Program-made: the position numbers and the translations under genes
DNA from: PALSA-1353 sp050012375
GTDB lineage: Bacteria; Planctomycetota; Phycisphaerae; Tepidisphaerales; Tepidisphaeraceae
Reading direction: 5' to 3'
DNA: 64,000 nucleotides
NCBI GenBank assembly: GCA_050012375.1
Contig: JBEKHH010000015.1
Coordinates: 28,739 to 92,738 of the forward strand
Shown here: positions 31,940 to 40,992 of the stretch, one piece after another
Numbering within the stretch: the first letter of the stretch is position 1
Layout: each line of letters opens with the position of its first letter
The notes under the pieces: generated by a model
The model's input: only the letters and a program-made list of their open reading frames with translations
Database searches by the model: none
What the model was told of the DNA's origin: nothing

Positions 31940-34648
31940 CTAATGCTCTGTCTCTTCCGGATGGGAATCTGAAACAGGTTCCAGCGGTTTGGGTTGGCCG
32001 TTGTTGGCGCCGTTTAGGCCCAGCTCTTCGGTTAGCTTGGCGGGGACTTCGGCGGTGTTCTTGCATTTGGGATAGGCGCTGCAGCCGAGGAATCTGCCGC
32101 GGCGGCCGGTGCGGATGACCATCGGCTTGCCGCATTCATCGCAGTCGATGTCCGTGGCGATGGGACCGTTGCCGTTGCCATTGCTCGTGGGGGCCACGCC
32201 GCCGTTAAGCTTGGCCACCATTTTCGCTGCCTTGTCTCCGCCTTCTTTCAGCAGAGGGATCAGGGCCTCAACCGTCTTCAAATCATCGCCGGTCATCTTC
32301 ACAACCTGCTTGGTGGCGCGGCATTTTGGAAATGCGCTGCATCCGAGGAACGGCCCGCGTTTGCTGTCGCGAAGGATCATCGGGCTTTGGCATTTCTCGC
32401 ATTTGATGGCGGTCAGCACCTTCGGCTTGGGCGCCATGGGCATGCCCTGCTTGTCGAGATTGATGATCGTCTCGCATTCGCGCGTGCCGTCGGGCTTCTT
32501 CAGCATGTATCCGCTGCAACCGAGGAATTCGCCGAAGCGGCCCTTCATCTTGCGCATCTCGCGGCCGCAGTTGGGGCATTTGAATTCGCTTTTCTCCTGC
32601 ATCTTCGGCTTGCCCTGCTTGTCGACGGCCTTGATGCCGTCGCATTGGGGATAGTTGCTGCAAGAGAGGAAGAACCCGTTCTTGCTGATGCGATAGACCA
32701 TCGGCGAGCCGCATTTTTCGCAGGTGTATGGCGAAGGGCTCCCGCCGGCGTGCTCGAGCTTGTCGAGGGCTTCATCCACGGTTTCGTGGAACGGGCCGTA
32801 AAAGTCTTTCAGGAGCTTGATCCAATCGAGATGTTTTTCCTCGATCTCATCGAGCTTGAGTTCCATGCCGGCCGTGAACTGGACGTTCATGATCTCGGGA
32901 AAAGCCTGCAATAGTTTGTCGGTGACGATCGAGCCCAGCATCGTCGCGTGGAAACGGCGATTGATCTGCTCGACATACTCGCGATCCTGAATCGTCTGAA
33001 TGATCGATGCGTACGTGCTGGGCCGACCGATGCCGAGGCGCTCCAGGTCCTTGACCAGCGAGGCCTCGCTGAATCTTGGGGGGGGCTGGGAGAAGTGCTG
33101 GGTGGGGTTCAGCTCGATGGGGAAGACGGCCTTGCCCTGGGACAATTCGGGCAGAAGCTGGTCACCGCTGCTGACGCCGACGACTTTCATGAATCCGTCG
33201 AAGACGAGTTTGCGTCCGACGGCGCGGAAGACGGCTTGGCCGGCGGGCGTCTTTGCAAGAATCGTCGCCGTGGTCGCGTCGAATTCAGCGGGGGCCATCT
33301 GGCAGGAGACGAAACGGTTCCAGATGAGCTGATAAAGCCGGGAATCGTCGGGGCCAAGCCTGGCGTGGGCAGCGGCTGGGGTGAAGCTCAGGTCCGTCGG
33401 ACGGATTGCCTCGTGGGCTTCCTGCGCGGATTTGTTGCTCGAGGCGTAGACGTTGGCCTTTTCGGGCAAGTACCGATCGCCAAATGTTTTGGCAATGTAC
33501 GACCGGGCCATGGATATTGCGTCGGGCGACAGGTTGGTGCTGTCGGTTCGCATGTAAGTGATGTGGCCGGATTCGTACAGGCCCTGGGCGGTCCGCATGG
33601 TTCGCTGTGCCGGGAAGCTAAGGCGGCTGCTGGCTGCCTGCTGAAGGGTGCTGGTGATGAACGGGGCGGAGGGCTTGCTCGTCGCACGGTTGGTCTCGAT
33701 GCCCTGGACGGTGAAAGGGGGGGCCTTTTCGATTCGGCCAACGAATTTGGTCAATTTTGTCGCGGGGCCCTTGCCTTGCGGATCGTCGGTGGTCTGATCC
33801 TGCGCGACGAGAAAGCCCAAAGCCTCGGCAGCGGCGCGGGCGACGGCCTTGTTTTTGGCTTCGAATTTGTTACCGGCAAATTCGACCAACTCGGCGGCGA
33901 AGGTGGAATTGTCGGCAAGCCATTTGTCCCGTTCAGCTTTGGTACGTTCGCCGTTGCCGGTGTTGACGAGGAAATCGGCCCACTGATTGGCGAGGGCGGG
34001 GGCATTTTTGGCATCCGGGGTGAAGATGCCGACGATTTTCCAAAATTCATCGGGGATGAAGGCTTCGATTTCACGTTCGCGATCGACGATGAGCCGGACG
34101 GCCACCGATTGCACGCGGCCGGCGGAGAGGCCCTTTGCCACCTTCCGCCAGAGCAGGGGGCTGATCTCGTAGCCGACGATGCGGTCGAGAATGCGGCGAG
34201 CCTGCTGGGCGTTGACCCGGTCTATATCTATAGGGTGTGGCTTGAGGAACGCCTTTTGGATTTCGCTCTTGGTGATGGCGTTGAAGATGACGCGGAAAAC
34301 CCGTTCATCGGGGATGCCGAGGGCTTCCTTCAAGTGCCAGGCAATGGCCTCGCCTTCACGGTCTAGGTCGGTGGCCAGATAAACCTTGTCGCTCTCCTTG
34401 GCCAGCTTTTTCAGTTCGCCGATGACCTTGTTTCGGTTTTCCAGGATTTGATAGTCGGGCTGGAAGGTTTTGAGATCGACGCCCATTCCCTTTGAAGGCA
34501 GATCGCGGACGTGGCCCATGCTGGCCTTGACGACGTATCCATCGCCGAGGAATTTGTTGATCGTCTTGGCCTTGGCGGGCGATTCGACGATGACGAGATG
34601 TTTTCCGCTCTTGCGTGCCATGGGTTTACGTTCGACGCGGCGGGCCAT
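31940..34648 (-). CDS. topA: DNA topoisomerase I
   Basis: Type IA topoisomerase (902 residues) that relaxes negative supercoils. The TOPRIM domain starts HLVIVESPAKAKTI and has the metal site TDLDREGEAIAWH (93-105). The catalytic Tyr is 365 in GHITYMRTDSTNLS. SAGRVQSVAVRLIVDRE and LERLGIGRPSTYASII are further signatures. The C-terminus carries four Cys4 zinc ribbons (CEKCGSPMV, CPNCGREM, CEKCQSPMI, CDECGKPMV) and an acidic tail. An insertion of about 60 residues rich in Asn, Lys and Ala lies around 212-275. An ATG at 34621 (MARKSGKH) is an alternative start. A CTATATCTATAG string inside the gene (about 34212) is coding and unrelated to the repeat. Confidence 0.97.
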   Translation of the reverse strand: MARRVERKPMARKSGKHLVIVESPAKAKTINKFLGDGYVVKASMGHVRDLPSKGMGVDLKTFQPDYQILENRNKVIGELKKLAKESDKVYLATDLDREGEAIAWHLKEALGIPDERVFRVIFNAITKSEIQKAFLKPHPIDIDRVNAQQARRILDRIVGYEISPLLWRKVAKGLSAGRVQSVAVRLIVDREREIEAFIPDEFWKIVGIFTPDAKNAPALANQWADFLVNTGNGERTKAERDKWLADNSTFAAELVEFAGNKFEAKNKAVARAAAEALGFLVAQDQTTDDPQGKGPATKLTKFVGRIEKAPPFTVQGIETNRATSKPSAPFITSTLQQAASSRLSFPAQRTMRTAQGLYESGHITYMRTDSTNLSPDAISMARSYIAKTFGDRYLPEKANVYASSNKSAQEAHEAIRPTDLSFTPAAAHARLGPDDSRLYQLIWNRFVSCQMAPAEFDATTATILAKTPAGQAVFRAVGRKLVFDGFMKVVGVSSGDQLLPELSQGKAVFPIELNPTQHFSQPPPRFSEASLVKDLERLGIGRPSTYASIIQTIQDREYVEQINRRFHATMLGSIVTDKLLQAFPEIMNVQFTAGMELKLDEIEEKHLDWIKLLKDFYGPFHETVDEALDKLEHAGGSPSPYTCEKCGSPMVYRISKNGFFLSCSNYPQCDGIKAVDKQGKPKMQEKSEFKCPNCGREMRKMKGRFGEFLGCSGYMLKKPDGTRECETIINLDKQGMPMAPKPKVLTAIKCEKCQSPMILRDSKRGPFLGCSAFPKCRATKQVVKMTGDDLKTVEALIPLLKEGGDKAAKMVAKLNGGVAPTSNGNGNGPIATDIDCDECGKPMVIRTGRRGRFLGCSAYPKCKNTAEVPAKLTEELGLNGANNGQPKPLEPVSDSHPEETEH

Positions 34649-35071
34649 TTTTATTGGCTACCGTGGCTCGTATCGACCGATCCATGGCAATTCTTCACGA
34701 ATTAGCTGGATGCGCCGATCGACCAGGGCGGGGCAGTCTCCGGACCTAACAGCTACCTGTCAAGGGCCTCCTGCCCATAAAACTCCGCCTCATATGTACG
34801 GGCATTGGTGGCGTTAGTTCAAATCCTCCGCAGCCACTGCGGCTATTGGCTGCATATGGAATATGGATATAAGTTATTTATTTGCAGAATGTTAAATGAC
34901 ATGTAAAAAAGAAATGAGCCAGTTGCGAATTGAAGCGGACTGAACCGTGGAATCACTCGATTCTGATCGGGGTGAAAAAAACTTGGCACAGGTCGTGTTT
35001 TGTGTCCGCCAGCACCTATTTGTGGGGGTGCAGAGCCGCAGTTCCAGCGTGCAACGCGATCGGACGGCACC
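34649..35071. other. Spacer between topA and recG
   Basis: No convincing gene. The stretch includes an AT-rich part (about 34852-34915) unlike its GC-rich surroundings. A TTCAAATC string near 34818 recalls a tRNA T-loop but its flanks do not pair. The topA promoter should lie close to 34650-34700 on the minus strand, but I find no clear boxes. Confidence 0.4.
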
Positions 35072-37243
35072 TCAGCCAACGTGCACAAGATCCAGCGTCT
35101 TGCCAAATTGAGCGAATAGGGCCGTTCGCAAATAAGCGCGCGATGGGTCAGCGAGCTTGGGATCGTCGGCAAGCAGAAACTGCGCGTCCTCTTTAGCCAA
35201 TTGGAGCAAATCCAGTTCGCTGGTGATGTCGGCCAGCTTGAATTCCGGCAGGCCGTGCTGGCGGGTGCCGAAGAACTCGCCGGGACCGCGGAGGCGCAGG
35301 TCCATCTCGGCGATCTCGAATCCGCTGGTGGTGGAGAGCATGGCGGTGAGTCGCGACTCGGCGCCGGGCGTGGGGGCATCGGACAGCAGGATGCAATGCG
35401 ACGGCCATGATCCGCGGCCAACCCGGCCGCGAAGCTGGTGCAACTGTGAGAGTCCGAATCGGTCGGCGCCGTCGATGACAATTACGGCGGCGTTGGGCAC
35501 GTCGATGCCGACTTCGATGACGGTGGTGGAGACGAGAACGTCAATGCGGCCCTGGCGGAAATCGGACATGGTTTGCTCTTTCTGGTCGGTGGGCATCTGG
35601 CCGTGCAGGGCGGCGAGGCGCAGATCGGCCAGCGGGCCGGCGGCGAGGGATTGCATGTGGCGCAGGATCGATCTTCCGCCGAGGTCATCGTCCTCAATTT
35701 GCGGCAGAACAATATACGCCTGTCGCCCGAACCGCACTTGCTCGCGCACGAATTGCCAGGCTTCGGCAGCCTGATGGGGACGGAGCCAGACGGTTTTGAT
35801 CGGCTGCCTGCCAGGCGGAAGCTCATCGATGGCGGTCAGGTCGAAATCGGCGAAATAGGAGAGTGCGAGGGTTCGTGGAATGGGCGTGGCGGTCATCACC
35901 AGATAGTGCGGCGTGGAACCCTTGTCGGTGAGGGCCGCACGCTGGCGAACGCCAAGGCGGTGCTGCTCGTCCACGACGATGACGCCGAGATTGGCGAACT
36001 GAATCTGCTCCTGAAGCAGGGCCTGCGTGCCGACGACGAGATGGGCGTGGCCTTCGGCGAGGCGATCGGCGATGGCTCCTTTGCTTTGCCGCCGAGTGCG
36101 CGAGGTCAGCAGTTCGATTTGCACGCTGGAATCGCGCAACAGACTTCGCAGCGTGAGGAAATGCTGCTCGGCGAGGACTTCGGTGGGAGCGAGCAAGGCG
36201 GCCTGCATCTTGTTGGCGACGGCGACGAGCATGGCGTAGAGGGCGACAACCGTCTTGCCGCTGCCGACATCCCCCTGCAACAGGCGTTTCATGGGCCGGC
36301 CGCTTTTGAGGTCGGCGACGATCTGCCAGATGGCGCTCTGCTGGCCGCGGGTCAGCTCGAAGGGGAATCGGGCGCGAATCCGGCGGTCGAGGGTTTGATC
36401 GACCTTCAGGACCGGCGCGCTGATTTTGGCGGAATGCAATCGATGGCTCAGGGCCAGAGCGAGCTGCATGAGGATCAGCTCGTCATACACGAGCCTGCGG
36501 CGGGCGGCGATGGCCTGGCGGCGATCGACCGGCTGATGGATCGCGCGATAAGCATCCGCGCGGCTCATCAGTTTGCGCTTGGCCAGGAATGCCGGAGCGA
36601 ACCATTCGCCGATGGCGGCGAGGGCGGCATCGAGATTCGCGGCGATGATCCGCTCGATGGTTTCGCTGGTCAGCTTGGCGCTGGCCGGGTAGATGGCGCG
36701 GAGCTTGGCCTCTTCGACTGCTTGGGTGGTCGGCTGGACGATTTCCCATTTGGGATTTGCCATTTGAGGGATGCCGCGGAAGAACTGGACGTGTCCGCGC
36801 ACGCGCAGCAGAAGCCCCGGATGGATTTGCCGGCGGAGATACGCTCCGTGGAAGAAGACCAGGGCCAGGCGATGCAGCCCCTGTGAAAGCGTGGCTTCGA
36901 ATCGTGGTTTGCCATGGCCGGCGATGTAGTTGACGGCGGTGACTTCGCCGCGCGAGATTCCGATTTCACCGTCACGCAACAGTTCGAGCGGCTTTTCTTC
37001 CGATTCGTACTGATAATCGCGGGGGAAATAATCGAGCAGTTCTCCCAGCGTCGTGACGCCGAGGGCGCGCAGGGCTTTGGCGCGCGCGGGTCCGATCTCG
37101 GTCAAATCATCGATGGGTCGGAAAAGAGCATCAGATAATTGGACCGCAGAGACGCAGAGGCGCAGAGGCGGACGCGGAGAAGGAGAATCTAATTGGATCT
37201 TCTCTGTGTTGGTCTGGGCGTCTCTGCGTCTGGACGGTTGCAT
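35072..37243 (-). CDS. recG: ATP-dependent DNA helicase RecG
   Basis: RecG (723 residues as read) regresses stalled forks and processes Holliday junctions. After the N-terminal region come LDYFPRDYQYES, the OB/wedge domain (VRGHVQFFRGIPQMANPKW), Walker A LLQGDVGSGKTVVALYAM, the DEQH box VVVDEQHRLGVRQRA, TATPIPRTLALSYF, and the C-terminal motifs IEVGIDVPNAAVIVIDGADR and LRGRVGRG. About the first 36 residues (QPSRRRDAQTNTEK, PPLRLCVSAVQ) come from a dispersed repeat; the conserved part begins near LSDALFRPIDDLTEIGP, yet no ATG, GTG or TTG codon is there. The ATG at 37243 lies 21 nt after the pcm stop, so the pair forms an operon. Confidence 0.93.
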   Translation of the reverse strand: MQPSRRRDAQTNTEKIQLDSPSPRPPLRLCVSAVQLSDALFRPIDDLTEIGPARAKALRALGVTTLGELLDYFPRDYQYESEEKPLELLRDGEIGISRGEVTAVNYIAGHGKPRFEATLSQGLHRLALVFFHGAYLRRQIHPGLLLRVRGHVQFFRGIPQMANPKWEIVQPTTQAVEEAKLRAIYPASAKLTSETIERIIAANLDAALAAIGEWFAPAFLAKRKLMSRADAYRAIHQPVDRRQAIAARRRLVYDELILMQLALALSHRLHSAKISAPVLKVDQTLDRRIRARFPFELTRGQQSAIWQIVADLKSGRPMKRLLQGDVGSGKTVVALYAMLVAVANKMQAALLAPTEVLAEQHFLTLRSLLRDSSVQIELLTSRTRRQSKGAIADRLAEGHAHLVVGTQALLQEQIQFANLGVIVVDEQHRLGVRQRAALTDKGSTPHYLVMTATPIPRTLALSYFADFDLTAIDELPPGRQPIKTVWLRPHQAAEAWQFVREQVRFGRQAYIVLPQIEDDDLGGRSILRHMQSLAAGPLADLRLAALHGQMPTDQKEQTMSDFRQGRIDVLVSTTVIEVGIDVPNAAVIVIDGADRFGLSQLHQLRGRVGRGSWPSHCILLSDAPTPGAESRLTAMLSTTSGFEIAEMDLRLRGPGEFFGTRQHGLPEFKLADITSELDLLQLAKEDAQFLLADDPKLADPSRAYLRTALFAQFGKTLDLVHVG
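37143..37238. repeat. ACCGCAGAGACGCAGAG inverted repeat overlapping the recG start
   Basis: The left arm ACCGCAGAGACGCAGAGGCG and GCGGAGAAGGAGAATCT is mirrored by AGATCTTCTC-like and GGCGTCTCTGCGTCTGG sequence on the right. It is the same family as 11994-12096 and 63804-63884. It lies in frame with the N-terminus of recG. Confidence 0.85.
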
Positions 37244-37264
37244 TCAGCGAAGGATAGTCAATGG

Positions 37265-37921
37265 CTACTGCTCCGCCCAGCCCTCGTCGCCGATGAGCTT
37301 GACGAATCGGCAAGCGCAGACGTCGCCGCTGACGAGCTTGTCGCCGACGCGCTGGACTTCCACGAGCATTTGCTCGTCGCTGGGTCCGACCGGAATGACG
37401 GCAATTCCGCCGTCGATCAACTGGCCCTTGAGGAGGGCTTCGGGAATGCGCGGCGCGCCGGCGGCGATGAGGATGCGGTCGAATGGCGCGGCCTCTGGCC
37501 AGCCCCGCGTCCCGTCGCCGAAGCGAAAATGCGCGTTGTGAATGTCCAGCGACAGGAGCCTTTCAAACGCCTCATCGAGCAGCGGCTTGACGCGCTCGAT
37601 GGAATAAACTTCAGCCGCCAACTTGCAGAGGATCGCGGTGTGATACCCGCTGCCGGTGCCGATCTCCAAAACCTTGTGGTTGGGAGCGATCTGCAATCGG
37701 GCGGTCATCAGGGCGACCATGTAGGGCTGGCTGATGGTTTGGCCGTGGCCGATGGGTGCGGCGCGGTCGGCGAAGGCCGAATCGCGGGCATCGGGGAGGA
37801 AGAAGCGATCGCGGGGCACCGCCCGCAATGCCGCGATCACTCGCTCGTCATGGATTCCGCGCTCGATGATCTGCTGGCGGATCATTTGCTCCTGCGGAGC
37901 TATTTCACCAACCTGGTTCAT
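37265..37921 (-). CDS. pcm: Protein-L-isoaspartate O-methyltransferase
   Basis: SAM-dependent repair enzyme (218 residues) that methylates isoaspartate in damaged proteins. Family marks are VPRDRFFLPDARDSAFADRA, IGHGQTISQPYMVALM, the SAM-binding motif I LEIGTGSGYHTAIL, and GGIAVIPVGPSDEQMLVEV. It is upstream of recG in the same direction. A TAGAAT box lies 6 nt before its ATG, so its mRNA is probably leaderless. The start is divergent from the gene at 37941, with only 19 nt between them. Confidence 0.95.
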   Translation of the reverse strand: MNQVGEIAPQEQMIRQQIIERGIHDERVIAALRAVPRDRFFLPDARDSAFADRAAPIGHGQTISQPYMVALMTARLQIAPNHKVLEIGTGSGYHTAILCKLAAEVYSIERVKPLLDEAFERLLSLDIHNAHFRFGDGTRGWPEAAPFDRILIAAGAPRIPEALLKGQLIDGGIAVIPVGPSDEQMLVEVQRVGDKLVSGDVCACRFVKLIGDEGWAEQ

Positions 37922-37933
37922 GCCAGTATTCTA
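37904..37933. promoter_or_regulatory. Overlapping divergent promoters of pcm and the SAM adenosyltransferase
   Basis: Plus strand: TTCACC (37904-37909), 17-nt spacer, TATTCT (37927-37932), then 8 nt to the ATG at 37941. Minus strand: TAGAAT (37928-37933), then 6 nt to the pcm ATG at 37921. Both -10 boxes use the same bases, so the two polymerases must exclude each other. Confidence 0.6.
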
Positions 37934-37940
37934 CCCCAAC

Positions 37941-38732
37941 ATGGCCTATAAGCCGAATTTGGCGCATCCGATTGTGACCTTAACGACGGATTTCGGGCTG
38001 TCGGACCCGTATGTGGCGGCGATGAAGGGGGCGATTCTGCGGGAGTCGCCCAATGCGGTGCTTGTGGACGTCACCCACAACGTGCCGCCGGGGGACGTGC
38101 TGTGCGGATCGATCTCCCTCGAGCGAGCGGTGGACGGGTTCGGAGCCGGCGCTGTTCATCTTGCGGTGGTCGATCCGGGCGTGGGGACGGATCGGCGGAT
38201 TCTCCTGGTGCAAATCCGCGGCAGCATCATCGTCTGTCCGGACAACGGCCTGATTACCTGGACTTGGCGGCGGCTCGGGCCGGGAATGGTGGGCAAACTC
38301 ATCTGGAGACCCCGCATGAAAGCCAGCGATACGTTCCATGGCCGGGACATCATGGGCCCGGTTGCCGGCATGTTGGCGTCGGGAAGGGACCCGGTGGAAC
38401 TGGCCCGGGCGATCGATGATCCCATTCTGTTGGATTTTGCTCCCGCGCCGCCGCCGGTGAAATCGGGAAGAATCATTCACATCGATCATTTCGGCAATGC
38501 GACGACGAACATTGCACGCGATTCGCTGAAGTCGATTGACAAACTGCGGGTGAGAGTCGGCCGAAAACGCGTCGGGCGCCTGAAGCGGACGTATGTGGAC
38601 GCCGCGCCGGGGTGCGCGCTGGCATTGTTCGGCAGCTCGGGTCTGCTGGAGATCGCCGTCCGCGACGGCTCGGCGGCGAAAGCGCTGCGACTGCGCGTGG
38701 GGGATGAAGTGGTGCTTGATAATCGCGGCTAA
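37941..38732 (+). CDS. SAM hydroxide adenosyltransferase (DUF62, chlorinase/fluorinase-like)
   Basis: A 263-residue enzyme of the family that cleaves S-adenosylmethionine with water to adenosine and methionine. The N-terminal VTLTTDFGLSDPYVAAMKGA, DVTHNVPPGDV, VVDPGVGTDRR and CPDNGLIT in the N-terminal domain and FHGRDIMGPVAGMLASG, HIDHFGNATTNI in the hinge and C-terminal domain are characteristic. The halogenase-type insertion is not apparent, so hydrolysis rather than halogenation is expected. The chosen ATG follows a TATTCT box; a longer open frame back to 37734 only overlaps pcm antisense. The stop codon lies in CGCGGCTAAAC, the tail motif of the palindromic repeats. Confidence 0.9.
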   Translation: MAYKPNLAHPIVTLTTDFGLSDPYVAAMKGAILRESPNAVLVDVTHNVPPGDVLCGSISLERAVDGFGAGAVHLAVVDPGVGTDRRILLVQIRGSIIVCPDNGLITWTWRRLGPGMVGKLIWRPRMKASDTFHGRDIMGPVAGMLASGRDPVELARAIDDPILLDFAPAPPPVKSGRIIHIDHFGNATTNIARDSLKSIDKLRVRVGRKRVGRLKRTYVDAAPGCALALFGSSGLLEIAVRDGSAAKALRLRVGDEVVLDNRG

Positions 38733-38752
38733 ACGATTTTCTGATATCCGTG

Positions 38753-39289
38753 TCATTTTTGGGCGCCGGCGTTCTCTGAAAATCCCTGGGCCAGTGAATT
38801 CAGCTCCTGACGATTGTCGGCAAAGTGGGAGTCCTCGGCCCAGCCGATCACCTGAATGTAATGCGTCTTGGTCGCCAGGACGGTGAGACAGTAGCCGACC
38901 GATACTTTGGATCCGGGCAGTTGGCCGTGGATTTCAAAACGGAAGGCATCCTGGCCGCTTATCTTGAGTTGCTGTGCGGGGGAGAGACGGGGATTGTCGA
39001 GGCTCATGGCCATGGTGTCGCGCTTGGCCTCGGCGAATTGCTGGAGGGAGCCGACATAATCTTCGCGGCGGTCGGCGACGACCTCGGCATATTCGCCGCG
39101 GCGCGGATTGCTGGCCCCGATCTGAATGTTATCCACGTGAAATTCTGCCGGCCCCCATCCCTTGGGGGCGACGAGCCGATATTGGCCGTCGGGGCTGGTC
39201 AGGGTCACGGCGTCGTCGGCGTGCACGCGAATTGGGAGCGATAGGATCGCCAGGATGATCGCGGCGATTGTTGACTGGATTTTTGTCAT
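38753..39289 (-). CDS. Exported protein, PsbP/DcrB-like
   Basis: A 178-residue protein with a clear Sec signal peptide (TIAAIILAILSLPIRVHA, cleavage after VHA). The mature part begins TLTSPDGQYRLVAPKGW, which resembles the small PsbP/DUF1795 fold found in secreted and lipid-anchored proteins. No catalytic residues are visible. It stands alone, convergent with the SAM enzyme and downstream of the sigma-factor gene on the same strand but separated by about 125 nt. Location should be the periplasm or paryphoplasm; function unknown. Confidence 0.7.
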   Translation of the reverse strand: MTKIQSTIAAIILAILSLPIRVHADDAVTLTSPDGQYRLVAPKGWGPAEFHVDNIQIGASNPRRGEYAEVVADRREDYVGSLQQFAEAKRDTMAMSLDNPRLSPAQQLKISGQDAFRFEIHGQLPGSKVSVGYCLTVLATKTHYIQVIGWAEDSHFADNRQELNSLAQGFSENAGAQK

Positions 39290-39414
39290 CGTTCGTTTTC
39301 TGTCGGCGCTAAAGCATACGTGCCGGAAGGTGAAACGAAAAGCAATCTGGTTGTCCCGCGAAGGCGGCCCGAGGCAACTTCGACAAGCTCAGTGCGGGCC
39401 GGGCCGGCTAAACA

Positions 39415-40971
39415 TTAGCCGCCGATGACTGGCAGAGTCATGACAGTGCTGCCATCGGCGCGGGCGTCTCTGAACGCTTTCATTGCGGCGGCCAAGACGG
39501 CATTGGCCGCACGCTGGCGGGTGGAAATCTTTCCACTGTCGATGTCGGAGGCCACGGCGTTGAGGCCGTCGGCCAGTTCCGTGAGGACTTTCCCTTGGAT
39601 CGCCAGGTCGCTTTTGTTGTTGCCAGGCTGTCTGGCAACATTGGCGACGAAGTTGAAGGTGCGATCCGTGTCGAGTTTCCAATTGCCGTCCACCTGCTTG
39701 AAGACCAGCATCGCGCCGGACCAATGGCCGAGCGCGGTGATCTGGTCGCGACCGGGCGAGACGAACGCGTCGCGCGGAAGCGGAACGCGCACCTGAGCGA
39801 TGTCGCGGTCGATCGTCGCTTCCAAACCACCGGGGAAGTCCAGAATGCGACTCAGCAGCGTTGCAAAAGTTCCGTGCCCGGGGAAGTCGTCGAAACCCAA
39901 CCCCGGAACACTCATTGCCGCGCTAAATTTGGCCTGCCAGGTTTTCTGGAGTCGCGAGATGGCAGCTTGTGCGGGGAAATACGCGCGGCCCATTGCCGCT
40001 GCGTCCGGGTCAACGCCGTCGTCGCAGAGACATTCGGCGATGGCTGCGCGATCGTTGGTTTGAATTGCCGTGGACAGTTTTCTGAGGGCATCGACGGGCG
40101 TGGACTGATCGGAAGGCTGGGTGGCATCGGCGGGGGTCACGTCGGCCAGCACCGGGGCCGCCGTGATTTGCGCCGGCGGCGGTTGCGCGGGGGCTGGAGG
40201 CGTTCCGCCATTGCTCACGACAACCACCGCGGTGGTGACGGCGGCGGCGGCGGCGATTCCCGCGGCGATCTTCGGCCATGTCCAGGTCAGGCGCGACAAA
40301 AACCCCGCGCCCGACATCGAGGCCCCGGCGGCGGCTTTGGCGGCGGCAAGTCGAATGGCCGCGCGAGCGAGTTGGGCGCCGGCGGGCTTTACGGCCATGC
40401 CGAGCCATGCGGCGATCGTCGCCGAGTCGGCGGTTACTCCCCTGGAATTGAAATAAGCACGCAGTCTCTCGATGGCGCGGAAGACGCGCTGCCTGGCGGC
40501 GTCTTCGGAAACGCCCAGGGCCTCGCCGACTTGACGCAGGCTGTGGCCGCCGAAGAATCGGAGCAGCACGGCGTTTCGATCCCGCTCGCCCAGCTTGGCG
40601 ATCGCATCGTCGAGCAATTCTTCGGTTTCCGAGGAGGCGGCTTGGTCGGATGCCGCTGTTGCCACCGCTTCATTTCGCATGGTTGCCGCCTTTTGTTCCG
40701 CGGCAGTCCGTCGGGCGGCCGCGCGCTGCGCGTTGGAGCAGCAGAATCGGGTTGTTGTGAAGAGCCACCCCTCGAGCAGGACATTGGCCGGCAATTTCGC
40801 GGCCTTTTGTGCCAGGGTGGCAAACACGATTTGGGCGACGTCTTCGGCCAGGGCAATGTTGTGCAATTTGCGCAGACATTGCGAGTAGACGGAATTGATG
40901 TTGGCCTCGACGATTTGGCGGAACGCGTCGGCCGAGCCGGTTTGGATGTACTCGCTAAGTGCGTTGTTCAT
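39415..40971 (-). CDS. ECF RNA polymerase sigma factor fused to a membrane anchor and C-terminal domain
   Basis: About 518 residues. The sigma-2 region (EYIQTGSADAFRQIVEAN, DVAQIVFATLAQKA, GWLFTTTRFCCSNA) and sigma-4 region (LLDDAIAKLGERDRNAVLLR, LRQVGEALGVSEDAARQRV) fill the first about 180 residues. One strong hydrophobic helix follows at about 234-253 (AAGIAAAAAVTTAVVVVS), then a Pro/Thr-rich linker, then about 225 residues that would lie outside the cytoplasm and include GNWKLDTDRTFNFV, reminiscent of SnoaL/NTF2-like ends. Such extended ECF factors are known from Planctomycetes. No separate anti-sigma gene is adjacent. ATG at 40971 is preferred (AAAGGCGCC before it); the frame reaches 40992. 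Confidence 0.85.
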   Translation of the reverse strand: MNNALSEYIQTGSADAFRQIVEANINSVYSQCLRKLHNIALAEDVAQIVFATLAQKAAKLPANVLLEGWLFTTTRFCCSNAQRAAARRTAAEQKAATMRNEAVATAASDQAASSETEELLDDAIAKLGERDRNAVLLRFFGGHSLRQVGEALGVSEDAARQRVFRAIERLRAYFNSRGVTADSATIAAWLGMAVKPAGAQLARAAIRLAAAKAAAGASMSGAGFLSRLTWTWPKIAAGIAAAAAVTTAVVVVSNGGTPPAPAQPPPAQITAAPVLADVTPADATQPSDQSTPVDALRKLSTAIQTNDRAAIAECLCDDGVDPDAAAMGRAYFPAQAAISRLQKTWQAKFSAAMSVPGLGFDDFPGHGTFATLLSRILDFPGGLEATIDRDIAQVRVPLPRDAFVSPGRDQITALGHWSGAMLVFKQVDGNWKLDTDRTFNFVANVARQPGNNKSDLAIQGKVLTELADGLNAVASDIDSGKISTRQRAANAVLAAAMKAFRDARADGSTVMTLPVIGG

Positions 40972-40992
40972 GATGGCGCCTTTCATACCCAT

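Noticed and set aside
34210..34225. CTATATCTATAG string inside topA
   Set aside because: It encodes PIDIDRV, a normal part of topoisomerase I, and lacks the rest of the 46-bp element.
34795..34840. Possible tRNA T-arm near TTCAAATC
   Set aside because: The bases before and after the loop do not pair and no cloverleaf can be built.
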